From: CAZIWX01 sp964543125
GTDB taxonomy: Bacteria > Fidelibacterota > UBA8477
Length of the DNA: 5,389 nucleotides
NCBI GenBank assembly: GCA_964543125.1
Contig: CAZIWX010000146.1
Location: 1 to 5,389, forward strand
Reading direction: 5' to 3'
This document shows positions 4,332 to 5,389 of this stretch, piece after piece. Every line of letters begins with the position of its first letter. Position 1 is the first letter of the stretch. The notes below the pieces were generated by a model, which saw only the letters and a list, made by a program, of their open reading frames with translations, ran no database searches and was not told the DNA's origin. Position numbers and translations under genes: made by a program.

Positions 4332-5389
4332 ATGCACTCCAAATTCGACCATCTAGCCTCCAGATTTACCTCGGTTATGTTACTCTGGTTAATAACCGGA
4401 TTGTCTCTCCAAGCCAACATCCTCGAAGTCGGTCCCGTCTACGCCACTATTCAGGAAGCACTGAATGCTGCCACTGACGGGGACATTATTGTAGTGTATT
4501 CCGGGTACTATTATGAAAATCTTAACACCCTTGGGAAAGCCGTATGGCTTCGATCCAAATCCGGTGCCGGCGCTACATTTATACGCCCTAAAATTAAATC
4601 CCAACCGATAGTTTTAATCAACCGGAAGGAAGGACCGGCTACAATTATTGAAGGATTCACTTTCGAAAAAGCCCAATCTAATGCCGTCCAAATCAGTGAT
4701 GCTTCACCGACCTTTGTAAACTGTGATTTCAATTACAATGAAGGCGATTTTGGTGGTGCAGTGGCCATTTTTGGTGGTGCACCAATAATGATTGGGTGTC
4801 ATTTCTACCAGAATTTGGCGCGTGGGAAATATCCGGCCGGGGGCGCAATCCATATGCGTGGAGGGGCATTAGAACTGATCAACAGCGACATTCGTGAAAA
4901 TGAAGCCAGCTTACGCGGCGGGGCAATTTTTGTCGATAATGGGAAAGTGCGTATCATCCATTCCAATGTCATGCAAAATGATGTGATCCTACAAGACCAG
5001 GATGGTGCACTGGGGGGCGGAGCCGTGTTTTGCCAGAATGGTGAAATTTTCAGCAGCAATACCTACTGGATGAAGAATCACACGACCGAGCGGGGAGGAG
5101 CCGGTTATGTCATCAATGGTAAGTTGCGCTTGCAGAATTGCATCATTGGCGGAAATCTGACCGTCCATAAAAACGGTGGCGCCTTTTATCTGGCCGCGGG
5201 CGATGCCCGGTTTGACAACACTACCTGGGTCGAAAATCAAGCGCCGGAAGGTCAGGGGGGTGGCTTTTACACCAATCGCTCACCCGTGAGTGTGCTCAAC
5301 TCAATATTCTGGCAGAATAAAGCTCCCCTTGGTTTTCATTTTTTCATAAATGACGGTTCACTCAAGATAGATTATTCGGCTGCTAATGC
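4332..5389 (+). CDS. Secreted right-handed parallel beta-helix protein, partial (C-terminus beyond the window)
   Basis: The frame from ATG 4332 stays open for 352 codons to the right edge. The N-terminus (K4, R11, then a hydrophobic stretch M16-L-L-W-L-I-T-G-L ending near Q27-A) is a signal peptide. M16 at 4377 is an alternative start that still leaves a short signal. Residues 36-70 (Y37-A-T-I-Q-E-A-L-N-A-A, D49-G-D-I-I-V-V, Y59-Y-Y-E-N-L) match the capping segment common in pectate-lyase-like beta-helix proteins. From residue 141 there are repeated coils beginning G-G-A (141, 170, 196, 229, 255, 282, with G-G-F at 310) and carrying an Asn turn (N136, N161, N190, N216, N249, N275, N302, N329), every 26-33 residues, similar to Chlamydia Pmp-type repeats. 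It is probably surface or extracellular, for binding or polysaccharide contact. No catalytic site is recognised. It lies 15 bp after dgt without a clear SD. Any C-terminal sorting domain lies outside the window. Confidence 0.85.
   Translation, partial: MHSKFDHLASRFTSVMLLWLITGLSLQANILEVGPVYATIQEALNAATDGDIIVVYSGYYYENLNTLGKAVWLRSKSGAGATFIRPKIKSQPIVLINRKEGPATIIEGFTFEKAQSNAVQISDASPTFVNCDFNYNEGDFGGAVAIFGGAPIMIGCHFYQNLARGKYPAGGAIHMRGGALELINSDIRENEASLRGGAIFVDNGKVRIIHSNVMQNDVILQDQDGALGGGAVFCQNGEIFSSNTYWMKNHTTERGGAGYVINGKLRLQNCIIGGNLTVHKNGGAFYLAAGDARFDNTTWVENQAPEGQGGGFYTNRSPVSVLNSIFWQNKAPLGFHFFINDGSLKIDYSAAN
4748..4781 (+). repeat. Short direct repeat TTTTGGTGGTGCA (two copies, 21 bp apart)
   Basis: The same 13 bases occur at 4748-4760 and 4769-4781, in the same frame, each encoding F-G-G-A in the first beta-helix coil. 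The 21 bp period is 7 codons, shorter than the coil period, so this looks like a local duplication or convergence within the coil. Confidence 0.6.
4752..5330 (+). repeat. Tandem beta-helix coil repeats (GGA...N units) within the secreted protein
   Basis: This covers residues 141-333, about seven units of 26-33 residues. Each starts with G-G-[AF] and a hydrophobic strand and ends with an x-x-x-N turn, for example F-Y-Q-N-L-A, I-R-E-N-E-A, W-V-E-N-Q-A and F-W-Q-N-K-A. The units are diverged at the DNA level, so this is an old protein repeat and not a recent tandem duplication. Confidence 0.75.

Noticed and set aside
4511..5240. Several minus-strand open frames under the beta-helix gene
   Set aside because: They overlap each other and the plus-strand frame, whose signal peptide and GGA repeats are convincing; their translations look like noise.
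1..5389. CRISPR arrays, tRNA/rRNA genes, insertion sequences, riboswitches
   Set aside because: No regularly spaced DNA repeats, cloverleaf-like elements, transposase motifs or terminal inverted repeats were seen by eye.

Overview
The window is a compact stretch of bacterial chromosome carrying six protein genes, two of them cut off or open at a window edge. It has two transcription blocks that diverge from an intergenic region at about 1190-1645. I see no phage genes, transposases, CRISPR array, tRNA or rRNA. Strong Shine-Dalgarno sites precede the SDR and PDZ genes, while the GNAT and beta-helix genes start after A/T-rich leaders without one. The mix of a surface beta-helix protein with GGA coils, a PDZ-only envelope protein and a 420-430 aa dGTPase-like enzyme would suit an environmental member of the Fibrobacteres-Chlorobi-Bacteroidetes neighbourhood (for example Marinimicrobia, Calditrichaeota or KSB1-like lineages). 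This is a weak inference from gene style, not a taxonomic proof.

Left block (minus strand, 1-1273): a sigma70-like promoter (TTGTCA, 17 bp spacer, TATTCT) reads into an SDR-fold oxidoreductase-like protein. A YkgJ-type CxxCxxCC metal-chelating protein follows 11 bp later and runs off the left edge. The SDR protein keeps its Rossmann fold signatures but lacks the catalytic Tyr and Lys, as in the beta-ketoacyl-ACP-reductase-like divergent SDR group.

Middle (plus strand, 1646-2480): a monocistronic gene encodes an exported, possibly lipidated, single-PDZ protein with a C-terminal coiled coil. It ends in a clear intrinsic terminator.

Right block (plus strand, 2549-5389): three tightly packed genes look like one operon. 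They are an ElaA/YjcF-like GNAT acetyltransferase, an HD-domain dGTPase-like dNTP triphosphohydrolase whose start overlaps the GNAT stop, and a secreted right-handed parallel beta-helix protein that continues past the right edge. The first two are probably housekeeping functions (small-molecule acetylation, nucleotide pool control). The third is an envelope or extracellular protein that seems to be linked by position only.

I found no convincing new multi-gene system. The points most worth a second look are the catalytically atypical SDR paired with YkgJ, the PDZ-only lipoprotein candidate, and the beta-helix gene at the end of a nucleotide-metabolism operon.
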